From positions 42,015 through 106,014 of the forward strand of contig JBQVNP010000002.1 of NCBI GenBank assembly GCA_052436255.1: DNA of 64,000 nucleotides. Direction: 5' to 3'. The notes under the pieces are model-generated. The model worked only from the letters and a program-made list of their open reading frames with translations. It was not told the origin of the DNA and did no database searches. Position 1 is the first letter of the stretch, and every line of letters begins with the position of its first letter. The position numbers and the translations under genes were made by a program. This DNA comes from Pelomonas sp052436255 (lineage in GTDB: Bacteria; Pseudomonadota; Gammaproteobacteria; Burkholderiales; Burkholderiaceae_C). Positions 8,067-17,088 of the stretch are shown here, piece by piece.

Positions 8067-9448
8067 TGCGGGTCAGCTTCCGGGATCCCGACGGCAATGT
8101 CGAGGATGACGGGCAGCAGGTCTGGCGAAGGGTTCAAGCGCACGCCGCCGCGACGACCGCCGAACTGCTGGACAGCCCACTGTACGCCGACCTCGTCCGG
8201 GATGGCTTGCTGATCGGGGTTGAAGAACAGCATCCTCAAGCAGATGGCAGCTTGCTGCTTCGGCATCGCCGCGTCGAGATGCCCACCTATGCGTTCGAGT
8301 GGACACCGGCCATGCTGGCGGATGCCGCGCGCCTGACGCTGGAAATCCAGCGGCGCGCCTGGGCTGCGGGTTGGAACCTCAAGGACGCGGCCACCAGCAA
8401 TGTGCTGTTCGAAGGCTGCAAGCCCGTCTTCTGCGACCTGCTGTCGCTGCAGCGCCGCCAACCGGCCGACCCACCGGGCTGGCTGGCCTACGGCCAGTTC
8501 GTGCGTCATTTCGTGCTGCCGCTGCTCGCCGTGGCCGAACTGGGTCGCACGCCGCGAGACATCTTTCTGGCCCACCGCGACGGCCTGCGCGCCGTCGAGA
8601 TCGCTCCCTTCATCCCTTGGCACGCCCATTTGGGACTGGCGATGTGGCTACACGTGCGACTGCCCGCCCGATTGGAGCGCCGCCGCATTCGTAGCGACCA
8701 AAAGGCCGCTGGCGCGAGCAAGGCGGGCGGTGCTGACGGCACCCCCTGGCTGCTGGGCAATCTGGGCCGCTTCATCGACCGCCTCGAGTCACACGGCAGA
8801 AGCTTGAGCACCTGGAGCGAATACACCGGCAACCGCGATCACTATCAGGCCGTTGAGCTGACCGCCAAGCGCAAGGCAGTCGAGGCCTTGCTAAGCGAAG
8901 GCCGTTGTGGACGCGTGCTCGACATCGGCGCCAACAGCGGCGAGTTCTCGCTGATCGCGGCACGCGCGGGCAGCCAAGTGCTGGCCTTGGACGATGACGT
9001 CAACGCCCTGCATGATCTGCACATCCAGGCCCGGCGCCTGAACGTGCCTGTCCAGTGCCTGCATGCCAACTTCGCGCAACCCACGCCCGCCACGGGCTGG
9101 CGCCTGGCGGAGACGCTGGGCTTGCCACAGCGTTTCGCTGGAAGGTTCGATCTGGTGCTGGCGCTGGCCGTGATCCACCACCTGACCGTGACCGAGCGAC
9201 TACCCACGACGCAGCTTTTTGAAGTCCTTGCCGACTGCTGCCGTGACACCCTGCTGCTGGAGTTTGTGCCGCGAGACGATCCACGCTTCATCGAGCTCGC
9301 AGGGCCGAACATGGACCTCTACCAGCATTGGGATGTCGCCTTCGTGCTGAGCTGTGCCGAACCTTGGTTCGAATTGCACGACCAGCAGCAGATCTCGGAA
9401 CATCGCAAGCTGCTGCGCCTGCGCCGCCGCAGCGCGCACGCCCCATGA
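8066..9448 (+). CDS. Class I SAM-dependent methyltransferase, NoeA-like
   Basis: 460 residues from the ATG that overlaps the previous stop. The N-terminal half carries NLKDAATSNVLFEGCKPVFC and a hydrophobic stretch seen in NoeA-type proteins of polysaccharide and nodulation loci. The C-terminal half has the SAM-binding loop RVLDIGANSGEFSLIAARAG (about residue 280), an acidic motif II (LALDDDV) and FDLVLALAVIHHL. It is coupled on both sides, TGATG with the small exported protein and ATGA with the sulfatase-like gene. It probably methylates a glycan or glycolipid; the substrate is not known. Confidence 0.75.
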   Translation: MRVSFRDPDGNVEDDGQQVWRRVQAHAAATTAELLDSPLYADLVRDGLLIGVEEQHPQADGSLLLRHRRVEMPTYAFEWTPAMLADAARLTLEIQRRAWAAGWNLKDAATSNVLFEGCKPVFCDLLSLQRRQPADPPGWLAYGQFVRHFVLPLLAVAELGRTPRDIFLAHRDGLRAVEIAPFIPWHAHLGLAMWLHVRLPARLERRRIRSDQKAAGASKAGGADGTPWLLGNLGRFIDRLESHGRSLSTWSEYTGNRDHYQAVELTAKRKAVEALLSEGRCGRVLDIGANSGEFSLIAARAGSQVLALDDDVNALHDLHIQARRLNVPVQCLHANFAQPTPATGWRLAETLGLPQRFAGRFDLVLALAVIHHLTVTERLPTTQLFEVLADCCRDTLLLEFVPRDDPRFIELAGPNMDLYQHWDVAFVLSCAEPWFELHDQQQISEHRKLLRLRRRSAHAP

Positions 9449-10986
9449 GCTTGAGCAAGGCGCAGTTCGGACCTGTTGGGCGCCAAGCGCTGCGCTACGC
9501 ACTGCTGAGCTTCATCAGCCTGGGTGCGATCGGCGTGGGCGACGTGATCCTGCGCTACACCTACTCGCTCTATCTGTCTTTCGAACCAGGCAGCTTCCTG
9601 CGGGAGGGGCATCTGCTGCTGGTGGCGGTGGCGCTTTTCGGCGCTCTCGGCGGCTGGCTGGATCGTCCGGACCGCGCCCTCCATTCCAGCGCCCGAATGG
9701 CGCGTGCACTGCTGCTGACGCTGGTCTTCGTGGCACTGTTCCAGGTCTTCCGCCAATCGCTGGCCACCTCGCTGCCTTTGCCCGGCTGGGCCAAGGCTGG
9801 CGCCATGCTCGGTTGTGCCATCGCTGCAATCATCATCGCGTGGCGCATGCGTGCGGAGTCGGCGGCACGGCTGTGCAATGCGGCCTGCCTGGCCATGGTG
9901 ACGCTGTTCGCGCTACAGCCTGGCATGCCGGGCTATCTGATGGGAACCTTCTCGCCGCAAGCGCGTGACAGCGTCAGCGCGGCTGCGGCGGGACCTGCCG
10001 CGCGTCGCACCGTTGTGATCGTGTTCGATGAATGGGACATGGAGATCTCCGAACGTGAAGGCCTCTTCCAACGCGAGGCGATGCAGGGATTTCTCAGGCA
10101 GTCGTTCTTTGCTCAAAACGCCCTGCCAGCAGGGCCCAACACGCTGGAGTCGATTCCGGGCATGCTGTTCGGCCGTCCCTTCGGTGAAATCGACCTCGGC
10201 GGCAAGGCCTCGCTGCGCAGCAAGAGCGGCGAGGTTTGGGGCCCGCAGACGCCGCAGCTTTTCAGCGACCTGAAGGCCCGCAACATCAGCCATGCGGTCG
10301 TCGGCTATTACCACGACTACTGCGCGCTGATCACCACCGCACGCACCTGCCATGCTGAACCCGTACAGTTCTTCCAGGGATGGAAGGCCCAGTTCGAGCG
10401 GGTGTTCAAGCGCAGCGGGCAATTCGACTTTCCCTATTCGGTGTTCCTGCAGCAGTGGCATGCGACCTACAACCGCCTGCACGATGAAGCCCTGAAAGCG
10501 GTGGAAGATCGCGCCAATGCGGTGATCTGGATCCATATCAATGTGCCTCATCCACCCAGCGCCATGGCACAACGCGCGCCGCGGGATCTGCGCCAGGACT
10601 ACCGGGCCAACCTGGAGCTGACCGCCGAGTTGATCGAGGCAGTCCGCCAGCGGCTCGCCGCCCAGGGCGAAGAGTCGACACTCGTGCTGACGTCTGATCA
10701 CTGGCTGCGCGAGCGCGAGCTGTGGTCCACCATGTACGAGCAGCAGCGCGGCCCAGGAAGCGGGCATGTTGGCAAGACGGCCGACCAGCGCGTGCCCCTG
10801 ATCGTTTGGTTCAGCGGCAGCCGGCCTGCGATCCGCCACCAGTCGCCCATCAGCCTGCTGGCCGCGCGTAACCTGGTTCTTGGGCTGACGGAAGGGGGCC
10901 TTCGATCACCGCAGGACGTGGCGCGCTTCTTCGAGCAGCAACCAGCGCCCGTGCCGCCGCGCTCAGGCGGCGCCGGTATTCATTGA
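9445..10986 (+). CDS. Membrane-bound sulfatase-like hydrolase/transferase (alkaline phosphatase superfamily)
   Basis: 513 residues from the ATG overlapping the upstream TGA. Four or five hydrophobic helices fill about residues 10-180, followed by a periplasmic domain. That domain has VVIVFDEWD (metal-binding Asp), PNTLESIPGMLFG near residue 230 where the family places its nucleophilic Thr or Ser, and LVLTSDHWLR (metal-binding Asp/His). The layout matches phosphoethanolamine/phosphoglycerol transferases and related membrane sulfatases that modify envelope glycans. The gene runs 24 bp into the convergent gspF. Whether it cleaves sulfate or transfers a phospho-group cannot be told. Confidence 0.75.
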   Translation: MSLSKAQFGPVGRQALRYALLSFISLGAIGVGDVILRYTYSLYLSFEPGSFLREGHLLLVAVALFGALGGWLDRPDRALHSSARMARALLLTLVFVALFQVFRQSLATSLPLPGWAKAGAMLGCAIAAIIIAWRMRAESAARLCNAACLAMVTLFALQPGMPGYLMGTFSPQARDSVSAAAAGPAARRTVVIVFDEWDMEISEREGLFQREAMQGFLRQSFFAQNALPAGPNTLESIPGMLFGRPFGEIDLGGKASLRSKSGEVWGPQTPQLFSDLKARNISHAVVGYYHDYCALITTARTCHAEPVQFFQGWKAQFERVFKRSGQFDFPYSVFLQQWHATYNRLHDEALKAVEDRANAVIWIHINVPHPPSAMAQRAPRDLRQDYRANLELTAELIEAVRQRLAAQGEESTLVLTSDHWLRERELWSTMYEQQRGPGSGHVGKTADQRVPLIVWFSGSRPAIRHQSPISLLAARNLVLGLTEGGLRSPQDVARFFEQQPAPVPPRSGGAGIH

Positions 10987-12180
10987 GGTGATTGCCATCA
11001 TCACGGCCACCATCAGCATGCCAATGACAGCGCCGATAACGAGAATGGCAATCGGCTCGATCAGGGACATGGCCCGCTTCTGACGCTCACGGGCCGCCTC
11101 CGCCTGCATGCTGCCAAGCGAGGTCAGCATGGCATCCAGGCTGCCAGCCCGCTCGCCGACCTTGATCAGGTTCAGTCGCGTCGGAGGAATCCAGGCCGAA
11201 TGGCGCAAGCTGTCGTACAGGGTTCGTCCATGTTCGAGTTCGCGCGTCGCAGAGGCAATGAGCAGCGAAAACTCGCGCAGTTGCAGCGCACCCCGTGACA
11301 GCTTGAGCGCGTCCAGCAGCGGCACACGGTTGCGCAGCATCGTGCCCATCAACAGCGCCCAACGTCCAACTTCGGCGTCCCGTAGCCACGGCCCGAGCAC
11401 GGGCGCCGTAGCAGCCCGTTCGAGCAGCGCACGCCTGAAGCTGGGCCGCGCCAGCAGGGTCACCAGCAGAGCCGCCAAGATACCCATGCCCAGCCCGAGC
11501 TCCAGCACATGGGCCTTCATATAGACGGCCGTTTCGATCACCCACACCGAAAACTCGGGCATCTGACGACGCGCGCCCCGCAGCAGTGGCGCGAAGCGGG
11601 GGATGACACCGATGAAGATGATCAACACTGCCAGAAGGCCCGCCACCACCAGGATGGTCGGATAGACCATCGCGTTGCGCAGCTCCTGCCCCATGCGGCG
11701 CGACACGTCCAGCTGTTCAGCGCAATCATTGAGCGCGGTGGCCAGGTCGCCACTGGCCTCGCCAATACGCACCACCGTCATCAAGTGCTCGGCCAGGCAG
11801 AGCCCGCTGGCCTGCAAAGCATCGTGCAAGCTGCCGCCCTCACGGACGGTGCGGGAAGCACGCGCCATGACATTCCCCATGGCGCCACCCGTGTGCCCGC
11901 TTGCCAGCGACACCAATGCTTCGTCGAGGGATACGCCCGCGGCCAGCAAGGTCGAGAGTTCGCGCAGCATCACGACCTTGTCCGCCAACGTCAGGCGGCC
12001 GGGTACGCGACCGGCCTGCGGCATCACTGCCTCAGGCGGGGCGTCCAGGGCTTTCAGATCAAGGGGGGTGAGCCCCTGTCGCAGCAGCTCGCGCGCCGCC
12101 TGAGATGAATCCCTTGCTTCAAGCTGCCCGCTGACCATGTGGCCCGCAGCATCCTGCGCACGGTAGCTGAAGCTTTCCAT
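10963..12180 (-). CDS. gspF: Type II secretion inner-membrane platform protein GspF
   Basis: 405 residues with two T2SF domains. The N-terminal Tyr-rich start MESFSYRAQDAAG and the hydrophobic segments near residues 165-200 and at the C-terminus are standard for GspF/PilC. GspF couples the GspE ATPase to pseudopilus assembly. The ATG at 12180 overlaps the gspE stop (TGATG); a GTG one codon upstream is less likely. It is the last gene of the gspG-to-gspF operon and overlaps the convergent sulfatase-like gene by 24 bp. Confidence 0.93.
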   Translation of the reverse strand: MESFSYRAQDAAGHMVSGQLEARDSSQAARELLRQGLTPLDLKALDAPPEAVMPQAGRVPGRLTLADKVVMLRELSTLLAAGVSLDEALVSLASGHTGGAMGNVMARASRTVREGGSLHDALQASGLCLAEHLMTVVRIGEASGDLATALNDCAEQLDVSRRMGQELRNAMVYPTILVVAGLLAVLIIFIGVIPRFAPLLRGARRQMPEFSVWVIETAVYMKAHVLELGLGMGILAALLVTLLARPSFRRALLERAATAPVLGPWLRDAEVGRWALLMGTMLRNRVPLLDALKLSRGALQLREFSLLIASATRELEHGRTLYDSLRHSAWIPPTRLNLIKVGERAGSLDAMLTSLGSMQAEAARERQKRAMSLIEPIAILVIGAVIGMLMVAVMMAITSMNTGAA

Positions 12181-13862
12181 CACCCGCCGTGCTCGCTGGC
12201 GGCGCGCAACACTTCGTCCAAGGTGGACAGTCCACGTGCACTTTTGATCAGTCCATCATCCACCATGGAGCGTCGCCCATCGGCCTGAGCGATGGAAAGC
12301 AAGCGCTCGGAACTGCCGCCCTGTGCGATCTCGTGCTGCATCGCTGCGCCGACCGTCACCAGTTCATAAATTCCAAGGCGACCGCGATACCCCGTTCCGC
12401 CGCAGATTTCGCAGCCACCTGCTGCTCGCCATTCAGGCGGCTCTGCAGGCACATCGTGAAGCGCTGGCAGGCGTTCCTTGAGCACCTGCCAACGCTGCTG
12501 GAGGCTCGCCGAATCCCCACCGGGCTTGGCGCAAACGGCGCAGAGGCGGCGGATCAGGCGCTGGGCCATTACGGCCCGCAGGGCCGCAGCGACCAAATAG
12601 GGTTCGATGCCCATGTCGACAAGCCGGTTCACGGCCGACAGCGCGTCGTTGGTGTGAACGGTTGCAAGTACGAGGTGACCGGTCAATGCGGCCTGGATGG
12701 CGATCTCGGCAGTCTCGCGGTCCCGAATCTCACCGACCATGATGACGTCCGGATCATGTCGAAGGATAGAGCGTAGGGCCCTCGCAAAGGTGTAGCCGAT
12801 ATCTGCCTGCGTCTGGATCTGAACGACGCCCGGAAGCCGGAGCTCGACCGGATCCTCGACCGTGATGAGCTTACGCACACCGTCGTTGATGTGAGCCAGG
12901 GCGCTGTACAGCGTGGTGCTCTTACCCGAACCGGTCGGGCCGGTCACAAGCACCAGGCCGTTGGGCCAACCCAGCCACTGCTCGAACAGGGCGCGGTGAT
13001 CGGACTCCATGCCGATGCGATGCATGCCGATATCGCCGCGCTCCTTGGGCAGCAGGCGCAGTACCAGCGACTCCCCATGCACCGCGGGGATCGCGGATAT
13101 CCGGATATCGACCTCGCGGCCAGCCACGCGCGTAGAGATGCGGCCATCCTGAGGCAGCCGCCTCTCGGCGATATCCAGGCCCCCAATGAGTTTGATTCGC
13201 GACGCGATGGCAGGGTAGCGGTCCATGCCCAGACTGCTGCGCGTATGCAACACACCGTCAACGCGGAAGCGCAGCGTGCATTCGCGCTCGCCCGGTTCGA
13301 TGTGGATATCCGAGGCGCGCGCCTCGAGTGCCTGTGCAAGCGTGTTGTTGACGAAAGCGACGACTGGCGCGTCTTCGGCCAATTCCCGCAGGCTTCGCGC
13401 GTCCGCGCCGAGGCTCTGTGGTGATGTGCGCAGCCGCTGAGCCCACATCTCCGCATCGGCGGGCAGCAGCAGGTGCCAGCGCAGCGCACTCACGTGCGGT
13501 TCGCCGGCCAGCGCTTCAGCTACATCCACATCGAGCGGATCAGCGCTTGCCACGCACAGACCTTCGTCGTCGCGCCAAAGGAGCACATGGCGGTCCAGCC
13601 ACCAAGCCGCAGGCGTGCTCAACTTGGCCATGGCTGAACGCATCGCGTCTTCGTCCAGCGTGCTGGCCATCAACAGCGGGTAGCCCAGTTGCTCGGCCAA
13701 GGCAGCGTAGAGCACTTGCATGGACACCGCGCCGAGACGGACCAAGATCTCGCCGAGCCGCCCACCCTTGCTGGTCTGCACCAGCAGCGCGTTCTCGACT
13801 TCGGGCGCCTTGACCGTGCCCCGCTCGATCAGCAGTTCGCCAATCAGCTTCAATGAGCTCAC
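12180..13862 (-). CDS. gspE: Type II secretion ATPase GspE
   Basis: 560 residues. The N-terminal GspE domain is followed by the RecA-like motor with Walker A GPTGSGKS at 308-315, Asp box ITVEDPVE, Walker B VIMVGEIRD at 373-381 and the His box TVHTNDA. The zinc region has CAVC (from residue 441) and CEICGGTGYRGR, the four-Cys arrangement of GspE. It is a cytoplasmic hexamer powering pseudopilus assembly. It overlaps gspD by 4 bp and gspF by 1 bp. All catalytic motifs are intact. Confidence 0.96.
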   Translation of the reverse strand: MSSLKLIGELLIERGTVKAPEVENALLVQTSKGGRLGEILVRLGAVSMQVLYAALAEQLGYPLLMASTLDEDAMRSAMAKLSTPAAWWLDRHVLLWRDDEGLCVASADPLDVDVAEALAGEPHVSALRWHLLLPADAEMWAQRLRTSPQSLGADARSLRELAEDAPVVAFVNNTLAQALEARASDIHIEPGERECTLRFRVDGVLHTRSSLGMDRYPAIASRIKLIGGLDIAERRLPQDGRISTRVAGREVDIRISAIPAVHGESLVLRLLPKERGDIGMHRIGMESDHRALFEQWLGWPNGLVLVTGPTGSGKSTTLYSALAHINDGVRKLITVEDPVELRLPGVVQIQTQADIGYTFARALRSILRHDPDVIMVGEIRDRETAEIAIQAALTGHLVLATVHTNDALSAVNRLVDMGIEPYLVAAALRAVMAQRLIRRLCAVCAKPGGDSASLQQRWQVLKERLPALHDVPAEPPEWRAAGGCEICGGTGYRGRLGIYELVTVGAAMQHEIAQGGSSERLLSIAQADGRRSMVDDGLIKSARGLSTLDEVLRAASEHGG

Positions 13863-16039
13863 GAACCAGCCTTCCCAGCCGGTGGCTTGGCGATCAAATC
13901 GAGCAGCGGGCGGTTGGGTGCAACAGACCCGTCGGGCTTGGTCACCGTGTCAGCCCAACCACCCAGTTGCTTGCGGAAGGCGGCGGTCATGGCCTCGGCT
14001 TCGCTGCTGTCGTTGAGGATGTAAGGCGTGATCAGGATCACCAGCTCACGGCGATTGCCGCCGCTGGTGCGGGTGCTGAACAGGTTGCCGATCAGCGGAA
14101 TGTCCTTCAGGAACGGCACACCGGCGTTGCCTTGGGTGGTGTCGTTAGAGATCAGACCGCCCATCATCACGGTGGCGCCATTGCGCAAGGTCATCTTCGT
14201 TGAAAGCTTGCGCGTGCTGAAGGTCGGCGAGGTGTTGACCCCGGTGTTGGTCGCAGCCGCGGCGCTGACTTCCTGCTCCACCTCGATGTCGACCTGGTCG
14301 CCCGAATGGATGACCGGCTTGACGCGCAGGATCACGCCCGTGCTGCGGTATTGGACCGTCTGCAATATGCCGGCCTGGGTAGGCGTCGTGATCGTCCCGG
14401 TCGTCGTCTGCTGGCTCGTGATGATGGGCACTTCCTGGCCTACTTGAATCGTCGCCTGCTCACCGTTGCGAGCCTGCACACGAGGGCTTGAAAGGATGGT
14501 TGCCTGGTTGGTGGACGCCAGCGCGTTCAGAGCCGCCTTCACGCTGCCTGCGGCGTTCAACAGGCGGAAAGTGAAACCGGAGCTGCCAATGCCGGTGCCG
14601 CCCTGCGTGCCGTAGCGGCCAATGTTGCCGTTGCCGTAGTCATGGCTGGCCAGCCATTCGATCCCAAGCTGACTGCTGTCGATGGTCGACAACTCCGCGA
14701 CGGTCACTTCGATGAGCGCGGCCTTGGCCGGACGATCCAACATCTGCAGCAGCGAGCTGATCTGCGAATACTCGTCGGGCTCAGCCTGGAAGATCAGCAT
14801 GTTGCTGGACTGGTCCACCACAACCGATGTCAATCGCGCAGTGGCGCTGCCGGACGAGGTGGCGCTGCCTTGAGCCGGTGTCGCGCTGACCCGCCCACGA
14901 CTGCCGCTGAGCAGTTGATCCAGTGTCTTGGCCAAATCCCCGGCATCCTTGTGTCGGACCTGGTAGGTGAAGAAGTTCTTGCCGACTCCGCGCTCACTGG
15001 GCTTGTCCAGCGTGCGAGCCCACTGCTCTACGTGCTTGAGCACTTCGTCGCTGACCGCAAAGACATAGACCGAATTCACCGCACTCACCGGCAGCAGCGT
15101 CACGGGGTAGCGAACACCCTGCAACGGCCCCAGCGGCGCCACCGCATAGCCTTGCGCGGTCAGAACCTCGACAAGGCGCTTGGCCAGATCGTCGACGGAG
15201 AGGTAGGCCGGCGTCAGGGCGACGCTGCGGCGCCCGCTCATCAACGGCTGATCCAGAACGCGGATTGCCTCGAGCGCCGCTTGCATGTTGTCCGGCGTGC
15301 CATTGAGCAGGAGCGCATTTCGCGTGACGTCCTCCTGGATGGTCACGCGGTTGGCAAAGAGCGTCTTCAGCCACATGGCGACCTCGTTTTGCCGGACCGA
15401 CTTCATTTCCACGAGCTGGTAGATAGGCCGCAACGGCAGAGGTGTGTCTGGCAAAGCCTCGCTGCGACGGATCTCGGGCAGATTGCCGAGTTGGGCGTTG
15501 TCCGGCAGCACACGCACCAGGCCGCCAACGTCGACAACGGCCACTTGGTAGCTCTTCAAGAGCAGCATGATCGCCGTCTCAAGCTGCGCAGCACTTTGAG
15601 AAGCAGGTGCACGAAACGTCACCAGATCCTTGCGGGCAACCACCGCCGGATCAATGTTGACATTGCGCTTGAGCATTTCGGTGTAGACGATTTGCACGAA
15701 GTTCGGCAGCGGCACCTGCTGGAGGTTGATTGCGCCGACCTCATCAGCTTGCCGGCTTTCGATGTCGGTGCTGACCTTGGCATCTGCGGCGCTGCGCTTG
15801 GTTGCGTAGTTGCTCGAAGTCAGTGCGGGCGGCGTCGGCAGATTGTTGACTCGCATGCCCGGTGTCGGAGTCTCGGCAGTTCCGAAAGGCGAGGAGGCAG
15901 CAGCTTCGGGGCTGGAGGTCGCCAGTGGCGGCGGGACGATAGGCTCCATCGGCGCGCAACCTGAAAGGGTCACACCCAAGGTCAAGAAGGCGCACCTCCA
16001 GAAAGCCGATGCCGGCATGGCTCTCAGGTATTCATTCAC
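13859..16039 (-). CDS. gspD: Type II secretion outer-membrane secretin GspD
   Basis: About 726 residues. I place the start at a GTG (16039) preceded by GGAG at 9 nt; it overlaps the upstream gene by 8 bp. An ATG at 16018 is the alternative. A lipoprotein signal ends in TLSGC, so the secretin is probably acylated and outer-membrane targeted. N domains follow, for example NALLLNGTPDNMQAALEAI. The secretin core ends with VPFLKDIPLIGNLF and RRELVILITPYIL, the family signature. A Ser/Gly-rich stretch interrupts the N3 region. It forms the multimeric outer-membrane channel for folded exoproteins. Confidence 0.94.
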   Translation of the reverse strand: MNEYLRAMPASAFWRCAFLTLGVTLSGCAPMEPIVPPPLATSSPEAAASSPFGTAETPTPGMRVNNLPTPPALTSSNYATKRSAADAKVSTDIESRQADEVGAINLQQVPLPNFVQIVYTEMLKRNVNIDPAVVARKDLVTFRAPASQSAAQLETAIMLLLKSYQVAVVDVGGLVRVLPDNAQLGNLPEIRRSEALPDTPLPLRPIYQLVEMKSVRQNEVAMWLKTLFANRVTIQEDVTRNALLLNGTPDNMQAALEAIRVLDQPLMSGRRSVALTPAYLSVDDLAKRLVEVLTAQGYAVAPLGPLQGVRYPVTLLPVSAVNSVYVFAVSDEVLKHVEQWARTLDKPSERGVGKNFFTYQVRHKDAGDLAKTLDQLLSGSRGRVSATPAQGSATSSGSATARLTSVVVDQSSNMLIFQAEPDEYSQISSLLQMLDRPAKAALIEVTVAELSTIDSSQLGIEWLASHDYGNGNIGRYGTQGGTGIGSSGFTFRLLNAAGSVKAALNALASTNQATILSSPRVQARNGEQATIQVGQEVPIITSQQTTTGTITTPTQAGILQTVQYRSTGVILRVKPVIHSGDQVDIEVEQEVSAAAATNTGVNTSPTFSTRKLSTKMTLRNGATVMMGGLISNDTTQGNAGVPFLKDIPLIGNLFSTRTSGGNRRELVILITPYILNDSSEAEAMTAAFRKQLGGWADTVTKPDGSVAPNRPLLDLIAKPPAGKAGS

Positions 16040-16475
16040 GATTTTCAACTCCAAAGGTCTCGCGCTTCTTTCCAAGACGGACGCGAACCTGATTGCCGTC
16101 CACTAACTCAATGACATGTCCACTGGGCAGCTTTTCGCCGACCTTCAAGCGCTCGGCTGGCTTGCGATCGGCGTCGTACAGAATCAGCACGCCGCCTTGC
16201 TTCCCTCGGCCATAGACGCCTGCGAGGCGCCAGCGAGGCGCTTCTTCCTGCGCATCGGCGGCACTTGCCGCCTTGGCCGCTCCCCATTGCGGCGAAGTTG
16301 CGACGATGGCAGCCCTGGTCGTCGAACCTTCGGCCTTCGGCAAAGGTGGAAGGTGCCAAGCGTCGCGGCGCGGCTGCACGAGGACCGCAGGCTTCTCAGC
16401 TGTTGTCGCCCCACCGAACCAGCCGAGCAGCGCGACGACCACCGTAAGCAGCAGTTTGTTCCGCAAGGTCATCAT
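16032..16475 (-). CDS. gspC: GspC-like (HR-domain) T2SS protein, short form without PDZ
   Basis: 147 residues starting MMTLRNKLLLTVVVALLGWF, a single N-terminal membrane helix, then a Pro-rich linker and a small C-terminal domain with WRLAGVYGRG and RLKVGEKLPSGHVIELVDG. This resembles the homology region of GspC/PilP, which binds the secretin N0 domain and links it to the inner-membrane platform. The protein stops after this domain; the C-terminal PDZ or coiled coil of classic GspC is absent. The start lies 1 nt after the gspM stop, and the gene overlaps gspD by 8 bp. GspN is an alternative name in some systems. Confidence 0.7.
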   Translation of the reverse strand: MMTLRNKLLLTVVVALLGWFGGATTAEKPAVLVQPRRDAWHLPPLPKAEGSTTRAAIVATSPQWGAAKAASAADAQEEAPRWRLAGVYGRGKQGGVLILYDADRKPAERLKVGEKLPSGHVIELVDGNQVRVRLGKKRETFGVENRE

Positions 16476-16476
16476 C

Positions 16477-17088
16477 TCAGGACGCCTTCGCCTCGCGATA
16501 CAGAACGCGGACTTCAAGTTCGGCCCGAGGTGGAGCAGCCTGGGGGCGCAGGCGCAGCGAGTCAACGATCATCAACTGCGGCGACTGACTGATCTCGGAC
16601 AGGAAGCCCGTCAGAGCCACGCGATTGCTCATGTCGACATTCAGGCGGACGCGCAAGGGGCGGGCGCCACCGCCCGTCGGCTTGCCGTCCCCGGCGGCGA
16701 TGCTCAGTTCGCGAATCGTCACGCCCGCCTTGGCCGCCATTTCGCGCAATCGGTCCTGGAGCGCGGCCTCGGCCTGGCCCTGACTGGCGGCGGTCCAAAG
16801 CAGCGCTCGTGCGCTTTCAAGCTGCAGGCGCGCATCCTGTGCACGCTGTGGCCAGCCTGATTCGGACCGCAAAGAACTCAGCCTCTGCACCTGCGCTTGT
16901 GCTTCATCGCTTTGCACACGCCATGCCGCTGCCTGATCCTGCGCTAGCAACGAAAGCCAGATCCAGAGCGTTGCAAGGATCAACCGACCGCCCCACCGCA
17001 GACGCGCATTGCCTACCCACTCGCGGAGCGCCTGAAGCCAGGCTTCGCCCAACTTGGCTTGCAGGTTCTTTGCTATGTCGACGTTCAC
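16477..17088 (-). CDS. gspM: Type II secretion protein GspM
   Basis: 203 residues: a cytoplasmic N-terminus, one membrane helix (about residues 34-50, RLILATLWIWLSLLA), a periplasmic coiled coil rich in Gln and Ala, and a C-terminal ferredoxin-like domain (LRVRLNVDMSNRVALTGFL). This is the GspM/PilO layout; GspM pairs with GspL in the inner-membrane platform. It starts within the gspL stop (4-bp overlap). Sequence conservation in this family is weak, so the call rests on topology and position between gspL and gspD. Confidence 0.8.
   Translation of the reverse strand: MNVDIAKNLQAKLGEAWLQALREWVGNARLRWGGRLILATLWIWLSLLAQDQAAAWRVQSDEAQAQVQRLSSLRSESGWPQRAQDARLQLESARALLWTAASQGQAEAALQDRLREMAAKAGVTIRELSIAAGDGKPTGGGARPLRVRLNVDMSNRVALTGFLSEISQSPQLMIVDSLRLRPQAAPPRAELEVRVLYREAKAS

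Noticed and set aside
14642..15964. A 440-codon plus-strand frame opposite gspD
   Set aside because: It is antisense to a clear secretin; its sequence is rich in Arg, Gln and His without motifs, as expected for a complement frame.
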